Source of the DNA: Bacillus sp. OxB-1
GTDB taxonomy: Bacteria; Bacillota; Bacilli; Bacillales_A; Planococcaceae
Direction of reading: 5' to 3'
NCBI RefSeq assembly: GCF_000829195.1
Contig: NZ_AP013294.1
Coordinates: forward strand, 1,251,001-1,315,000
DNA length: 64,000 nt
Of the stretch, positions 24,637-32,811 are shown in pieces. Every line of letters starts with the position of its first letter. The stretch's first letter is position 1. Both the position numbers and the translations under genes were made by a program. A model generated the notes under the pieces. That model had not been told where the DNA came from, did no database searches, and was given only the letters and a program-made list of their open reading frames with translations.

Positions 24637-24665
24637 ATAATACCGGGTTCCCGGAAATCCATGAA
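24637..24665 (-). promoter_or_regulatory. Probable liaI promoter
   Basis: Minus strand: TTCATG (24660-24665), 17-nt spacer, TATTAT (24637-24642). The weak -35 fits an activator-dependent promoter. Confidence 0.5.
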
Positions 24666-24685
24666 CGGGCGGAAAACGGATTTTC

Positions 24686-24710
24686 CGCTACGTCTTAAGG
24701 CTGAGCGTAC
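24686..24710. promoter_or_regulatory. Candidate LiaR operator
   Basis: A block with ACGTCTTAAGGCTGAGCGT resembles the GTCTTAAG-type inverted repeat bound by LiaR/VraR. It lies about 25 bp upstream of the -35 region of liaI. A GCGGAAAA/TTTTCCGC hairpin (24670-24689) lies between them. Match judged by eye. Confidence 0.5.
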
Positions 24711-24845
24711 TCTAAGTAAAACCGCCAGATATCTATAAATTACGATAATTTACTTGTTTTTCAGAGGAAAAACAGGGGGAGATGCCGAAGAAGGAAGAGG
24801 GAAGAAGCATCTGCAAAGCCGATGTATAAAAATATTTTAATATTA

Positions 24846-24863
24846 TGAGTGAATAATCATTCA
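24846..24863. promoter_or_regulatory. FadR-type operator before the fatty-acid degradation genes
   Basis: TGAGTGAATAATCATTCA matches the Bacillus FadR (TetR family) consensus TGAATGANTANTCATTCA at every defined base but one. It lies 21 bp upstream of the thiolase start codon, where a repressor released by long-chain acyl-CoA would act. Confidence 0.82.
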
Positions 24864-24884
24864 TTTCAGGAGGTCGATGGAGAA

Positions 24885-26036
24885 ATGAGAGAAGTTGTCA
24901 TTGTCGAAGGAGTCCGAACTGCGGTGGGAAGAAGGAGGGGAAGCTTTGCAGGTTATCGGGCTGATGAATTGGCCGCGATTGTCTTGGAGGAAGTCGTCAG
25001 ACGGGCCGGCGTGGAGAAGGGGGACGTGGAAGACGTCATTTTAGGCTGTGTCACGCAATACAATGAACAAGCGATGAACATTGCACGCACTGCCGCTTTG
25101 ATTGCCGGATTTCCAATCCACGTGCCGGGCGTGACGATCGATCGCCAATGCGGCTCCAGCCAGCAGGCGGTCCATTTTGCATCCCAGGCCATTGCGTCCG
25201 GAGATATGGATATCGTCATCGCGGGAGGTGTCGAGAATATGACGCGTTCCCCGATGTTTTCCAATATGGCAGAAGCCGAACCAAGCCCGAAGCTGACGGA
25301 AAAACATGAAATCATCAATCAAGGCCATTCCGCCGAGCGGATTGCGGAGAAATGGGGATTTTCACGCGAAGATCTGGACCGCTTTTCGATGGAAAGCCAT
25401 AGACGGGCGCTGGAAGCAATCGCGGAAGGCCGTTTTCAAGATGAAATCGTGCCTGTTGAAGTCCCACAGGAGGACGGAACAATTCGGATGATGCAAGTTG
25501 ATGAGGGGCCGCGCGAAGGCTCGACGATGGAAGTGCTCGGCGGATTGCCGACCGTGTTTGATGAAGAAGGTGTCATCACTGCAGGAAATGCGAGCCAGAT
25601 GAGTGACGGGGCTTCGGCCGTCCTGCTCATGTCCCGCGAAAAGGCGGAAGAGCTTGGTCTCAAACCGCTTGCGCGCATCGTGGCCCGTTCGGTCGTCGGA
25701 TCCGATCCGACTCTGATGTTGACAGGTCCGATTGAGGCGACAAAGAAAGTATTGTTGAAAGCCGGCTTGACGATTGCGGATATGGATACGTATGAGGTGA
25801 ATGAAGCTTTCGCACCTGTACCGCTTGCTTGGCTGAAAGAAACGGGCGCGGATCCGGCGAAATTGAATCCGAATGGCGGTGCCATCGCACTCGGGCATCC
25901 GCTCGGAGCGACCGGAACGCGGATATTCGTTTCCATGCTCAATGAGTTGAAGCGGACGAACGGAAGATACGGGTTGATTGCTATTTGTGAGGGGATGGGC
26001 ATGGCGAACGCCACAATCATCGAGCGTTTGGAGTAG
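24885..26036 (+). CDS. Acetyl-CoA acyltransferase (thiolase)
   Basis: 383 aa once the start is set at the ATG at 24885; an in-frame GTG further up lies inside the FadR operator. The nucleophilic cysteine is in RQCGSSQQA (about residue 89). The catalytic His and second Cys are in GGAIALGHPLGATG and ICEGMGMANA near the C-terminus. It carries out the last, thiolytic step of beta-oxidation (or acetoacetyl-CoA formation). Followed by SDR, acyl-CoA dehydrogenase and acyl-CoA ligase genes in one direction, so a degradative role is likely. Confidence 0.92.
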   Translation: MREVVIVEGVRTAVGRRRGSFAGYRADELAAIVLEEVVRRAGVEKGDVEDVILGCVTQYNEQAMNIARTAALIAGFPIHVPGVTIDRQCGSSQQAVHFASQAIASGDMDIVIAGGVENMTRSPMFSNMAEAEPSPKLTEKHEIINQGHSAERIAEKWGFSREDLDRFSMESHRRALEAIAEGRFQDEIVPVEVPQEDGTIRMMQVDEGPREGSTMEVLGGLPTVFDEEGVITAGNASQMSDGASAVLLMSREKAEELGLKPLARIVARSVVGSDPTLMLTGPIEATKKVLLKAGLTIADMDTYEVNEAFAPVPLAWLKETGADPAKLNPNGGAIALGHPLGATGTRIFVSMLNELKRTNGRYGLIAICEGMGMANATIIERLE

Positions 26037-26043
26037 GAATAAA

Positions 26044-26168
26044 GGTTTGAATTGCAAGAAAACATCAGTTGAGTGCAATTAAATAGTCGTTGAATGCAAG
26101 CAACCGATGCACGGGCGCAAGCAAATCAGCCGCGAACGCAAGGGAAATGATCTGGAGTGCAAGCGAAC
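26044..26168. repeat. Short-word tandem array C (about 21-nt units, inverted relative to A and B)
   Basis: Six units of 20-22 nt; boundaries fall near 26063, 26084, 26104, 26126 and 26148. On the minus strand each reads TTTGCTTGCATTCAA or a close variant, the same word as arrays A and B. It fills the whole gap between the thiolase and SDR genes, within a presumed operon, and ends just before the SDR ribosome binding site GAGGGGGG. Confidence 0.78.
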
Positions 26169-26185
26169 AAGAGGGGGGATTTCAT

Positions 26186-26956
26186 ATGGAAATGAAAGAA
26201 ATCACAGCGATTGTAACCGGAGGGGCTTCAGGCCTTGGGGAGGCGACAATCAAGAGGATTGTTGCTGCAGGCGGGAGAGCGGCCATTTTCGACATGAATG
26301 AAGAGCGGGGCCAGGCGCTTGCCGAGGAGCTCGGGAATGACCGGGTCATCTTCCTGAAAACGGATGTGGCGGATGCCGGAAAAGTGGAAGCGAACGTGGC
26401 AAACGTCAAAGAGGTGTTCGGAAAAATCAACGCCGTGGTCAACTGTGCGGGAATCGCGACACCGGGGAAAGTGCTGTCAAAGCGCGGCCCGCTCGACTTG
26501 AGTCAATTTGAGCAAGTGATCCGTGTCAATTTGACCGGCACGTTCAATGTGATCCGTCTCGCAGCCGAAGCGATGCAGGATAACGAACCGAATGCAGAGG
26601 GGGAGCGCGGCATCATCGTCAACACCGCATCGGTTGCAGCGTACGAAGGGCAGATCGGACAAGCGGCGTATAGCGCTTCGAAAGGAGGCGTCGTCGGATT
26701 GACGCTGCCGATTGCACGCGAACTGGCATCGAGCGGCATCCGTGTCATGACCATCGCTCCGGGGTTGGTGGAAACACCGCTTTTCGCAGGCCTTCCGGAG
26801 GCGGCCCGTGAATCGCTCGCTGCGATGGTGCCGTTCCCACCAAGGCTCGGACGTCCGGAAGAGTATGCACAACTGGTAGAGAGCATTTTCACCAATGTCA
26901 TGCTGAACGGAGAAGTGATCCGTTTGGACGGCGCCATCCGGATGCAGCCAAAATAA
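26186..26956 (+). CDS. Short-chain dehydrogenase, 3-hydroxyacyl-CoA dehydrogenase type 2-like
   Basis: 256 aa SDR: NAD-binding [15 protein letters not shown] (about 9-24), NCAGIATP, catalytic serine in [11 protein letters not shown] and the YSASKGG motif. The product resembles type II 3-hydroxyacyl-CoA dehydrogenases, which fits its place between thiolase and acyl-CoA dehydrogenase. GAGGGGGG lies upstream of the chosen ATG. The substrate chain type (straight or branched) cannot be told. Confidence 0.88.
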   Translation: MEMKEITAIVTGGASGLGEATIKRIVAAGGRAAIFDMNEERGQALAEELGNDRVIFLKTDVADAGKVEANVANVKEVFGKINAVVNCAGIATPGKVLSKRGPLDLSQFEQVIRVNLTGTFNVIRLAAEAMQDNEPNAEGERGIIVNTASVAAYEGQIGQAAYSASKGGVVGLTLPIARELASSGIRVMTIAPGLVETPLFAGLPEAARESLAAMVPFPPRLGRPEEYAQLVESIFTNVMLNGEVIRLDGAIRMQPK

Positions 26957-26975
26957 GGAGTGAGGGGAGACGCAG

Positions 26976-28124
26976 ATGAGAAGATATCGTTTCGAGACGG
27001 ATGAGCATGTACTATTCCGCGAGTCGTTGCGCAAATTCCTTGAAAAAGAAGCGGTTCCGAATTATGAGAGATGGGAGAATGAGCGGCTCGTCCCGGTCGC
27101 TTTCTGGAAGAAGCTTGGGGAGATGGGATACCTCTGTCCACAGGTCGATGAAAAATATGGCGGCCTGGGTCTCGATTTCAGCTTCGGCGTCATCATCGGC
27201 GAGGAGATGGAACGCGTCGGTGCGGGGCTGACCGGTGTCGGCCTGCATAATGACATCGTCGTGCCCTATATCGAATCGTATGCGACAGAGGAGCAGAAAG
27301 CGCGCTGGCTGCCGGGCTGCGTCACTGGGGATTATATTACTGCGGTCGCCATGACGGAACCGGGAACGGGCTCGGATTTGGCGAATATCAAGACGACCGC
27401 CATCCGGGACGGAGATCATTATATCGTCAACGGTCAGAAGACATTCATTACGAATGGCATCAACGGCAATCTTGTTCTCGTAGCGGTCAAAACGGATCCC
27501 GGGGCGGAGCCGAAGCATCGCGGCGTCAGCTTGCTGGTAGTCGAGGAAGGGACGCCGGGTTTTACGAAAGGACGGAAACTCGATAAGGTCGGCCTCCATT
27601 CGCAAGATACGGCGGAATTGTTCTTCGAGGATTGCAGGGTTCCGGCGGCCAATCTGCTGGGGGAAGAAGGGCAAGGCTTCCGCTATTTGATGGAGAAATT
27701 GCAACAGGAGCGGCTCGTCGTTGCCTTGGCGGCCCAGACCGCTTCGGAAGACATGCTCGAAATGACGCTAGAATACGTCAAGTCTCGCGAAGCGTTCGGG
27801 AAACCGGTCTCTTCATTCCAAAATACGCAGTTCAAGCTGGCGGAAATTGCGACGAAAGTGGAAATCGGAAAAGCGTTCGTCGAATCGCTCCTTGAAGATC
27901 ATCTTGCAGGCAAGGACATCGTCACGAAAGTCTCCATGGGGAAATATTGGCTGACCGAAACGGCCCGGGAGATTTCCGTTGAATGCATGCAGCTGCACGG
28001 AGGCTACGGTTATATGGAAGAATATAAGATTGCAAGGCGGTATCGCGATATTCCGGTCACGTCGATTTACGCCGGGACGAATGAAATCATGAAAGTCATC
28101 ATCGCGAAGAATATGGGGTTGTGA
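26976..28124 (+). CDS. Acyl-CoA dehydrogenase
   Basis: 382 aa FAD enzyme making the alpha-beta double bond of acyl-CoA. Family blocks: [16 protein letters not shown] (FAD/substrate region, about 128-143), [13 protein letters not shown], and [20 protein letters not shown] near the C-terminus, followed by [15 protein letters not shown] catalytic glutamate could be the E of GTNEIM. It follows the SDR gene by 19 nt with a GGAGTGAGGGGAG ribosome binding site. Confidence 0.92.
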   Translation: MRRYRFETDEHVLFRESLRKFLEKEAVPNYERWENERLVPVAFWKKLGEMGYLCPQVDEKYGGLGLDFSFGVIIGEEMERVGAGLTGVGLHNDIVVPYIESYATEEQKARWLPGCVTGDYITAVAMTEPGTGSDLANIKTTAIRDGDHYIVNGQKTFITNGINGNLVLVAVKTDPGAEPKHRGVSLLVVEEGTPGFTKGRKLDKVGLHSQDTAELFFEDCRVPAANLLGEEGQGFRYLMEKLQQERLVVALAAQTASEDMLEMTLEYVKSREAFGKPVSSFQNTQFKLAEIATKVEIGKAFVESLLEDHLAGKDIVTKVSMGKYWLTETAREISVECMQLHGGYGYMEEYKIARRYRDIPVTSIYAGTNEIMKVIIAKNMGL

Positions 28125-28327
28125 ACTAGGCATATCGGCACCATTTCAGTCATAGGATTGTTCGTGAACCATGCTTAATCAGCTGGACTGTACTTTAGCA
28201 GGATGCCTCCGGCGGATGTAACTTGCCGAGGCATGATTGATGGAAGGAGTTTGTCGCCTTTTCTGGGACATGCAGCAATGAAGATCGTGTTTTACCATTC
28301 ATAACTCATTCAAAGGGAGCGATTATT
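28125..28327. other. Gap before the acyl-CoA ligase
   Basis: About 200 bp. It holds the 16-mer GCCGAGGCATGATTGA (28225-28240), also present before dedA (32774-32789). A partial FadR-like half-site, ACTCATTCA, lies near 28305. No gene or clear terminator is visible. Confidence 0.4.
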
Positions 28328-29947
28328 ATGATGCAAACACCACTCAATTTATCTTCATTCGTCAAAAGGGCGGAACAATTTTTTCCGAATAAACTCATCA
28401 TTTCACGTACAGGTGAAAACATGATCCATCGGATTCCTTATGGAGAATGGGCGAAGCGGACGAGGAAGCTGGCCTCCGCTTTGACGGCGCTCGGTATGAA
28501 AAAGGGGACGAAAGTGGGGACATTCGCTTGGAACCACCATCGTCATTTGGAAGCATACTTCGGTGTGCCATGCACGGGAGCCATCCTGCACATGATCAAT
28601 ATCCGCCTGTCTCCGGAGCATATTGCCTACGTCATCAATCATGCGGAAGATGAAATTTTGCTAGTCGATGATAATCTGTTTCCGCATTTTGAGAAGCTGG
28701 CTCCTCTGTTAAAGACGGTCAAACATTACGTCATTATGGGGGATAGCAAGGAAGTTCCGAAGACATCGCTTCCAAATGTCCACTCGTACGAAGCATTGCT
28801 GGAGGCGGCGGAGGAATACGAATTCCCGGAAGACCTCGATGAAAATACACCAGCGGGCATGTGTTACACATCCGCGACGACAGGTAATCCGAAAGGGGTC
28901 GTCTATACGCATCGCGGACTCGTTCTGCATAGCTTTGCGCTTGGCTTGGCCGATGCGATGGGATTGGGGGAGCGGGATATTGCCATGTCCGTCGTGCCGA
29001 TGTTCCATGCAAATGCGTGGGGAATCCCGTTCGCGGGCGTCTTCTTCGGAACGACCCAAGTGTTGCCGGGGCCGGGCTTCAATCCGGCATTGCTGCTGGA
29101 TTTGATTGAACAGGAAAAAGTGACGCTTACAGCCGGAGTGCCGACAATCTGGCTGGCAGCTTTGAAAGAGTTGGAGCAGAATCCGCGTGACTTGTCTTCC
29201 TTGCGGGCCATCGTCTGCGGCGGCTCCGCCTCACCGAAAGGGTTGATCCGCGCCTTTGAGGAGAAGTTCGGCATCCCGTTCATCGTAGGCTACGGCATGA
29301 CGGAGACATCGCCACTAGTCAGTTTGTCCATTCTGACCTCAAAAATGGAAAATCTCACAATGGATGAACGGGTCGAGGTCCGCGCCTTGCAAGGGCTGGT
29401 CATGCCGGGGTTGGAAGTCCGGGTAGTCAATGAAAACGGTGAAGTGCCGTGGGACGGGAAGACGATGGGCGAATTGAATGTGAAAGGACCGTGGATTGCA
29501 AGCGAGTATTACAAGGATGAACGGACCGCGGAAGCATTCAAAGACGGCTGGCTCTATACTGGCGATATCGCCGTCATGACGGAAGACGGGTATATTAAGT
29601 TGATGGATCGGACGAAAGACCTCATCAAGAGCGGCGGGGAGTGGATCTCTTCCGTCGACTTGGAAAATGCCATCATGACACACGAGGCCGTATTCGAAGC
29701 AGCCGTCATCGCCGTGCCGCATGAAAAATGGGTGGAGCGCCCAGTCGCTTGCGTCGTATTGAAGGATGGGAAGGCAGCGGATGAGGAGATGAAAAAGGAA
29801 TTGCTGACGTATTTGGAAGGCCAGTTTGCCAAATGGTGGGTTCCGGATGATGTCGTCTTCTTGGATGAAATTCCAAAGACTTCGGTCGGGAAATTCCTGA
29901 AAGCCGCGCTCCGGGAGCAAATGAGCGGCCATTTCCAAGGGGTTTGA
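28328..29947 (+). CDS. Long/medium-chain acyl-CoA ligase (AMP-binding family)
   Basis: 539 aa ANL-superfamily enzyme that activates fatty acids to acyl-CoA via acyl-adenylate. The P-loop-like motif is CYTSATTGNPKGVVYTH (about residues 179-195), with GYGMTETSP as motif A5, DGWLYTGDIAVM (A7) and the C-terminal catalytic lysine in PKTSVGKFLK. It feeds substrate to the upstream beta-oxidation genes. A second ATG follows directly (MMQ). A 199-bp inverted-repeat element starts 22 nt after the stop codon. Confidence 0.92.
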   Translation: MMQTPLNLSSFVKRAEQFFPNKLIISRTGENMIHRIPYGEWAKRTRKLASALTALGMKKGTKVGTFAWNHHRHLEAYFGVPCTGAILHMINIRLSPEHIAYVINHAEDEILLVDDNLFPHFEKLAPLLKTVKHYVIMGDSKEVPKTSLPNVHSYEALLEAAEEYEFPEDLDENTPAGMCYTSATTGNPKGVVYTHRGLVLHSFALGLADAMGLGERDIAMSVVPMFHANAWGIPFAGVFFGTTQVLPGPGFNPALLLDLIEQEKVTLTAGVPTIWLAALKELEQNPRDLSSLRAIVCGGSASPKGLIRAFEEKFGIPFIVGYGMTETSPLVSLSILTSKMENLTMDERVEVRALQGLVMPGLEVRVVNENGEVPWDGKTMGELNVKGPWIASEYYKDERTAEAFKDGWLYTGDIAVMTEDGYIKLMDRTKDLIKSGGEWISSVDLENAIMTHEAVFEAAVIAVPHEKWVERPVACVVLKDGKAADEEMKKELLTYLEGQFAKWWVPDDVVFLDEIPKTSVGKFLKAALREQMSGHFQGV

Positions 29948-29969
29948 TTCTAATGATGTGAAAAAGTGG

Positions 29970-30168
29970 GGGGCTGTCCGAAAAGTCCAGGCACAGAGTT
30001 GGATACTAGCAAAAAGCAAGGGCGCCGGGAGACTCCTGCGGGAAAGCCGGCCGACGAGACCCCGCACGGCTGTAAGCCGGAGGAGGCTCGTCGGCTGGCC
30101 CGCGGAAAGCGACCAGAGCCCTTGCTTTTTGCGTGTTTAACCGGAAAATCCACTTTCTGGACAGCCCC
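29970..30168. mobile_element. 199-bp MITE-like element, copy 1
   Basis: Ends are GGGGCTGTCCGAAAAGT and, inverted, GGGGCTGTCCAGAAAGT. A second inner inverted pair, GCAAAAAGCAAGGGC / GCCCTTGCTTTTTGC, flanks a GC-rich core. A copy of the same 199-bp length and almost the same sequence lies inverted at 52220-52418. It has no coding capacity. Both copies sit directly after a stop codon and could also act as strong hairpins at the ends of transcripts. No clear target-site duplication is visible. Confidence 0.85.
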
Positions 30169-30221
30169 TTTCTTACCTCCAGTCAATAGCTTTTTAAGAA
30201 ATAATTTGTTTGGTGGGATAC

Positions 30222-30265
30222 ATTCTCTGTTCGGGAGGGGGTGCACCCCCTCCCGAACAGAGAAT
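30222..30265. repeat. Perfect 44-bp palindrome
   Basis: The half-site starts ATTCTCTGTTCGGGAG and continues through GGGGTG to the centre at 30243/30244; the other 22 bp are its exact reverse complement. There is no T-tract. It lies between the MITE-like element and the IS110-family element. Confidence 0.9.
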
Positions 30266-30337
30266 AAGCATGCCAAAAAGACCTAACGATTTTTCATTTT
30301 TTCGCAAGGTCATTTATGATATAGTGAATTTAATGGA

Positions 30338-31550
30338 TTATGAGTAGTTGGTCGCTACTTCGTAATCATAGGTTTTTCCGTGTGTGATCAGGTGAAAGGC
30401 TAACTTCAAGAACTTATTCATACACGCGATACACGCAACTTTATGGGGCTTTCCCTGAGGTTGCGTTTTTAATTTGTCATAATACTCCACAAGATGGTTC
30501 TTGATTTTTTTCCGTAACGTAATCATGGTCTTCACCATAAAAAACAAGATTTTTCGTAAATGACGATTTCCTCGTCGATTGATAATATCTTTCATTTGAT
30601 GTTTCCCGGATTGATAGACACGCAAATCAATACCGACATACGCATTTAATTGCTTGTGGGTTTTAAAACGGCGGATGTCCCCTAACTCCCCGATAATTCG
30701 AACAGCTGTTGTTTCGCCTATTCCTGGAAAGGACATTAGTACTTGATATTCCACTTTGGGTGACCATTTGTTTGATGAGCTGCTCTTTCTTTTCCTTTAA
30801 ATCACTAATTCTACGGGCATAGTCGCGTACCTGCTCACATCGAATATCGTTTCTTGAGATGGCTGGATAGGAAAGCCTAGCTGCCTCCAATAGACATTGT
30901 CCTTTTGCTTCCGCTCGCTGTAGTGACAGGTTCTTTTTAGTATTTTGCTTCAAACGATTACGAATGACCGTTCTCGAATGGTCAAGTACTTCTTCGGGAT
31001 GCGGATATAACTGGACAATATTTAAAAAGAGCGCAGAACGTGTGGAGAACAGGGTTCCCAGTTCAGGAAAACTTAGTTGTAATATCGCATGCATTCGATT
31101 ATGTAAATGGTTTAGTTCTGCATCCAGCTCGGCATAATAACGTGACCATGCTCGCATTTGTCCATAATAATCATCTTCCACGTAGGTATGAACACGTTCG
31201 TTACGGAAATGTGTCCGGGCTAATCCATGGGCATCCGCTTTATCTGTTTTTTGTCGTCTCATTGTCTTGGTTTCTTCATTTGCTTGAATGGGATTTAGAC
31301 AGCAGTAGGCGTACTGATAATCTTGAAGAAATCTTTCTAACCCTTTTGAATAGACGCCTGTTGCTTCGAAGACAATTTCAGGTGTTTGCCCATCCTGTGC
31401 TTTCAGTTCTTGTAAGGTATTGTGGAGCTTTTCAAAAGATGGACGATTATGTAGGATCTCTCCCTCAAATTCACATTGACGATGACGATTGTAAATAACC
31501 ATCGTACTTTTTCCCATACTGACATCAAATGCCACGACATGTTTAATCAT
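30338..31550 (-). pseudogene. IS110-family transposase, frameshifted
   Basis: N-terminal RuvC-like DEDD domain: FDVSMGKSTM, IVFEATGVYSKG and KTDKADAHGLAR carry the acidic residues. The C-terminal Transposase_20 domain (PGIGETTAVRIIGELGD, RGNRHLRKILFF) is in a different frame. Between them, around 30750-30770, removing one C from the run in ACCCAAAG restores a continuous frame reading QMVTKVEYQVLMSFPGIGE. The start at 31550 has AAAGGAGA 7 nt upstream. The restored protein would be about 400 aa, normal for the family. The element is probably inactive unless frameshifting or a sequencing error explains the break. Confidence 0.85.
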
Positions 31551-31738
31551 AAACTGTTCTCCTTTATAGCCAATCATAGAAGTCTTCACAGTGCCTTATC
31601 GATTCTATTTTCTTATACACGATCTCGAAGGACCCAACATACTAATCTGATTCAAATAAGGGTGTGAAGTGGGCCGGTTTTTAATACGGATTCTTTGTTG
31701 ATCCACGAGGCTGTTCGGCTTTCCTCCACTTCTACTAT
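31551..31738 (-). ncRNA. Candidate bridge RNA region of the IS110 element
   Basis: About 190 nt of non-coding sequence between the transposase start and an upstream terminator-like hairpin, on the same strand. In IS110-group elements the 5' non-coding end encodes the bridge RNA (seekRNA) that pairs with target and donor DNA. Position and length fit; loops matching the flanks were not resolved by eye. Confidence 0.35.
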
Positions 31739-31781
31739 AAAAAAATAGTAGCACAAACCATGGCCTTGGTTTGTACTACTA
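31739..31781 (-). terminator. Terminator hairpin upstream of the IS110 transposase
   Basis: TAGTAGTACAAACCA and TGGTTTGTGCTACTA pair on the minus strand, followed by T7 (31739-31745 complement). It points toward the transposase, so it would block read-in transcription from outside, a common trait of insertion sequences. Confidence 0.7.
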
Positions 31782-31870
31782 ATGTTAGTATGTTTTTGAA
31801 GTGAGATAGGAGAATAAAATCTCTTGAGACCGCGTCCCCAGAACTTCGGCGGCACGCTAACAGGGAGCTC

Positions 31871-32270
31871 TGCGCTCATACCTAAGGCATCGCGCTCATA
31901 ATTTCCGATTTGCGCTCATATTCGCGTACTCCGCGCTCATAACTTTCGTTCTGCGCTCATACTCCCGTGCTCCACGCTCATAACTTCCGATTTGCGCCCA
32001 TCCCCCCGTGCTCCGCGCTCATAACTTTTGTTCTGCGCTCATACCCCGGTGCTCCGCGCTCATAACTTTTGTTCTGCGCCCATCCCCCCGTGCTCCGCGC
32101 TCATAACTTTCGTTCTGCGCTCATACTCCCGTGCTCCACGCTCATAACTTTCGTTCTACGCCCATATCCCCGTTCCCCGCGCTCATAACTTCCGTTCTGC
32201 GCTCATACCCCGTGCCTGCGCTCAACTTCCGTTCTGCGCCCATACCCCCAGGTCCTTGCTCATATAACTC
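31871..32270. repeat. Short-word tandem array E (about 20 units of 20/21 nt)
   Basis: Units start GCGCTCATA, or a close variant ACGCTCATA or GCGCCCAT, and alternate between a 20-nt form ending CTTTCGTTCT or CTTCCGATTT and a 21-nt form ending CCCGTGCTCC. This gives a 41-bp dimer. About 20 units run with little spacing change; the last three or four are shorter and degenerate. The array is highly CT-rich on the plus strand. No gene is supported in it. Confidence 0.92.
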
Positions 32271-32437
32271 AGGCTTCCGGGCAGCCTTTCAATTTGTCAG
32301 GAAGTTCTGTCGGCCCCGGTTTGGCGAATCAGTGAGTTGAGAAAGGCGATCACTCTGTGGGAAGCGACTTCGATTTGTTTCAGTCCGTCTTCCGCAACCG
32401 GGATAGGTCGTTATATAAAACATGATATAGGCCATCT

Positions 32438-32547
32438 TTATCCACAACTTTCTATGACTCGATTTAAAATTCTGAAATTATAAACATTATTCTCAGGTTA
32501 TCCACATGGCTTTGTGAATAACTTGATGGGTTATAAAGATATCCACA
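32438..32547. other. Cluster of four DnaA boxes
   Basis: TTATCCACA occurs perfectly at 32438-32446 and 32498-32506. TTATTCACA lies on the minus strand at 32513-32521 and ATATCCACA at 32539-32547, each one mismatch from consensus. The surrounding 150 bp is AT-rich. No dnaA or dnaN gene is nearby, so this is not the usual chromosomal origin context. Confidence 0.65.
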
Positions 32548-32592
32548 AAGTTTTATAGTGAAAAAATGAACATACCCCTTGCGAAAAACACG

Positions 32593-32720
32593 TATAATAA
32601 AAGAGGAAAGTCGGAACTTTCCAAGTACAATCGCGTCATATGTTGGAGGTGTCAATGCCTGAAATTAGTAGGAGTCCTACTATAAGGGACGGTGGATGCT
32701 GAGAATTTGCAATTTCAGCT
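32593..32720 (+). promoter_or_regulatory. Promoter and structured leader of dedA-uppP
   Basis: A -10 TATAAT (32593-32598) lacks a good -35. The leader then contains GGAAAG/CTTTCC, a perfect 17-bp palindrome TAGTAGGAGTCCTACTA (32666-32682) and a GCTGA-AATT/AATT-CAGC hairpin (32698-32719). No T-tract follows. I do not recognise a known riboswitch class. Confidence 0.45.
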
Positions 32721-32811
32721 AAGTCACGGCGGAGGAGCTTTCAAACAAGCCCCAGTAATCTGAACCCAATTACGCCGAGGCATGATTGAGTGAAGCGAGT
32801 GGAGGATGCTA

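Larger units (their letters stand above)
30320..31800 (-). mobile_element. IS110-family insertion sequence (approximate limits)
   Basis: Built around a DEDD-type transposase plus a long 5' non-coding end, the layout of IS110 elements. Exact termini cannot be fixed because IS110 elements usually lack terminal inverted repeats and often make no target duplication. The limits given run from just beyond the transposase stop codon to just beyond the upstream terminator hairpin. Confidence 0.75.

Noticed and set aside
25362..26078. 238-codon minus-strand frame opposite the thiolase gene
   Set aside because: Shadow of the thiolase coding strand; the plus-strand frame has full family motifs.
29970..30168. 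Protein genes inside the MITE-like element (about 60-108 codons on either strand)
   Set aside because: They appear in both copies only because the element is repeated; they lack ribosome binding sites and cross the terminal inverted repeats.
31871..32270. CRISPR array
   Set aside because: Repeat core is about 9 nt, total unit 20-21 nt, spacers are not unique and no cas genes are nearby.
32641..32811. Known riboswitch (for example a c-di-AMP type) before dedA
   Set aside because: Hairpins are present but I could not match conserved blocks of any riboswitch class I know.
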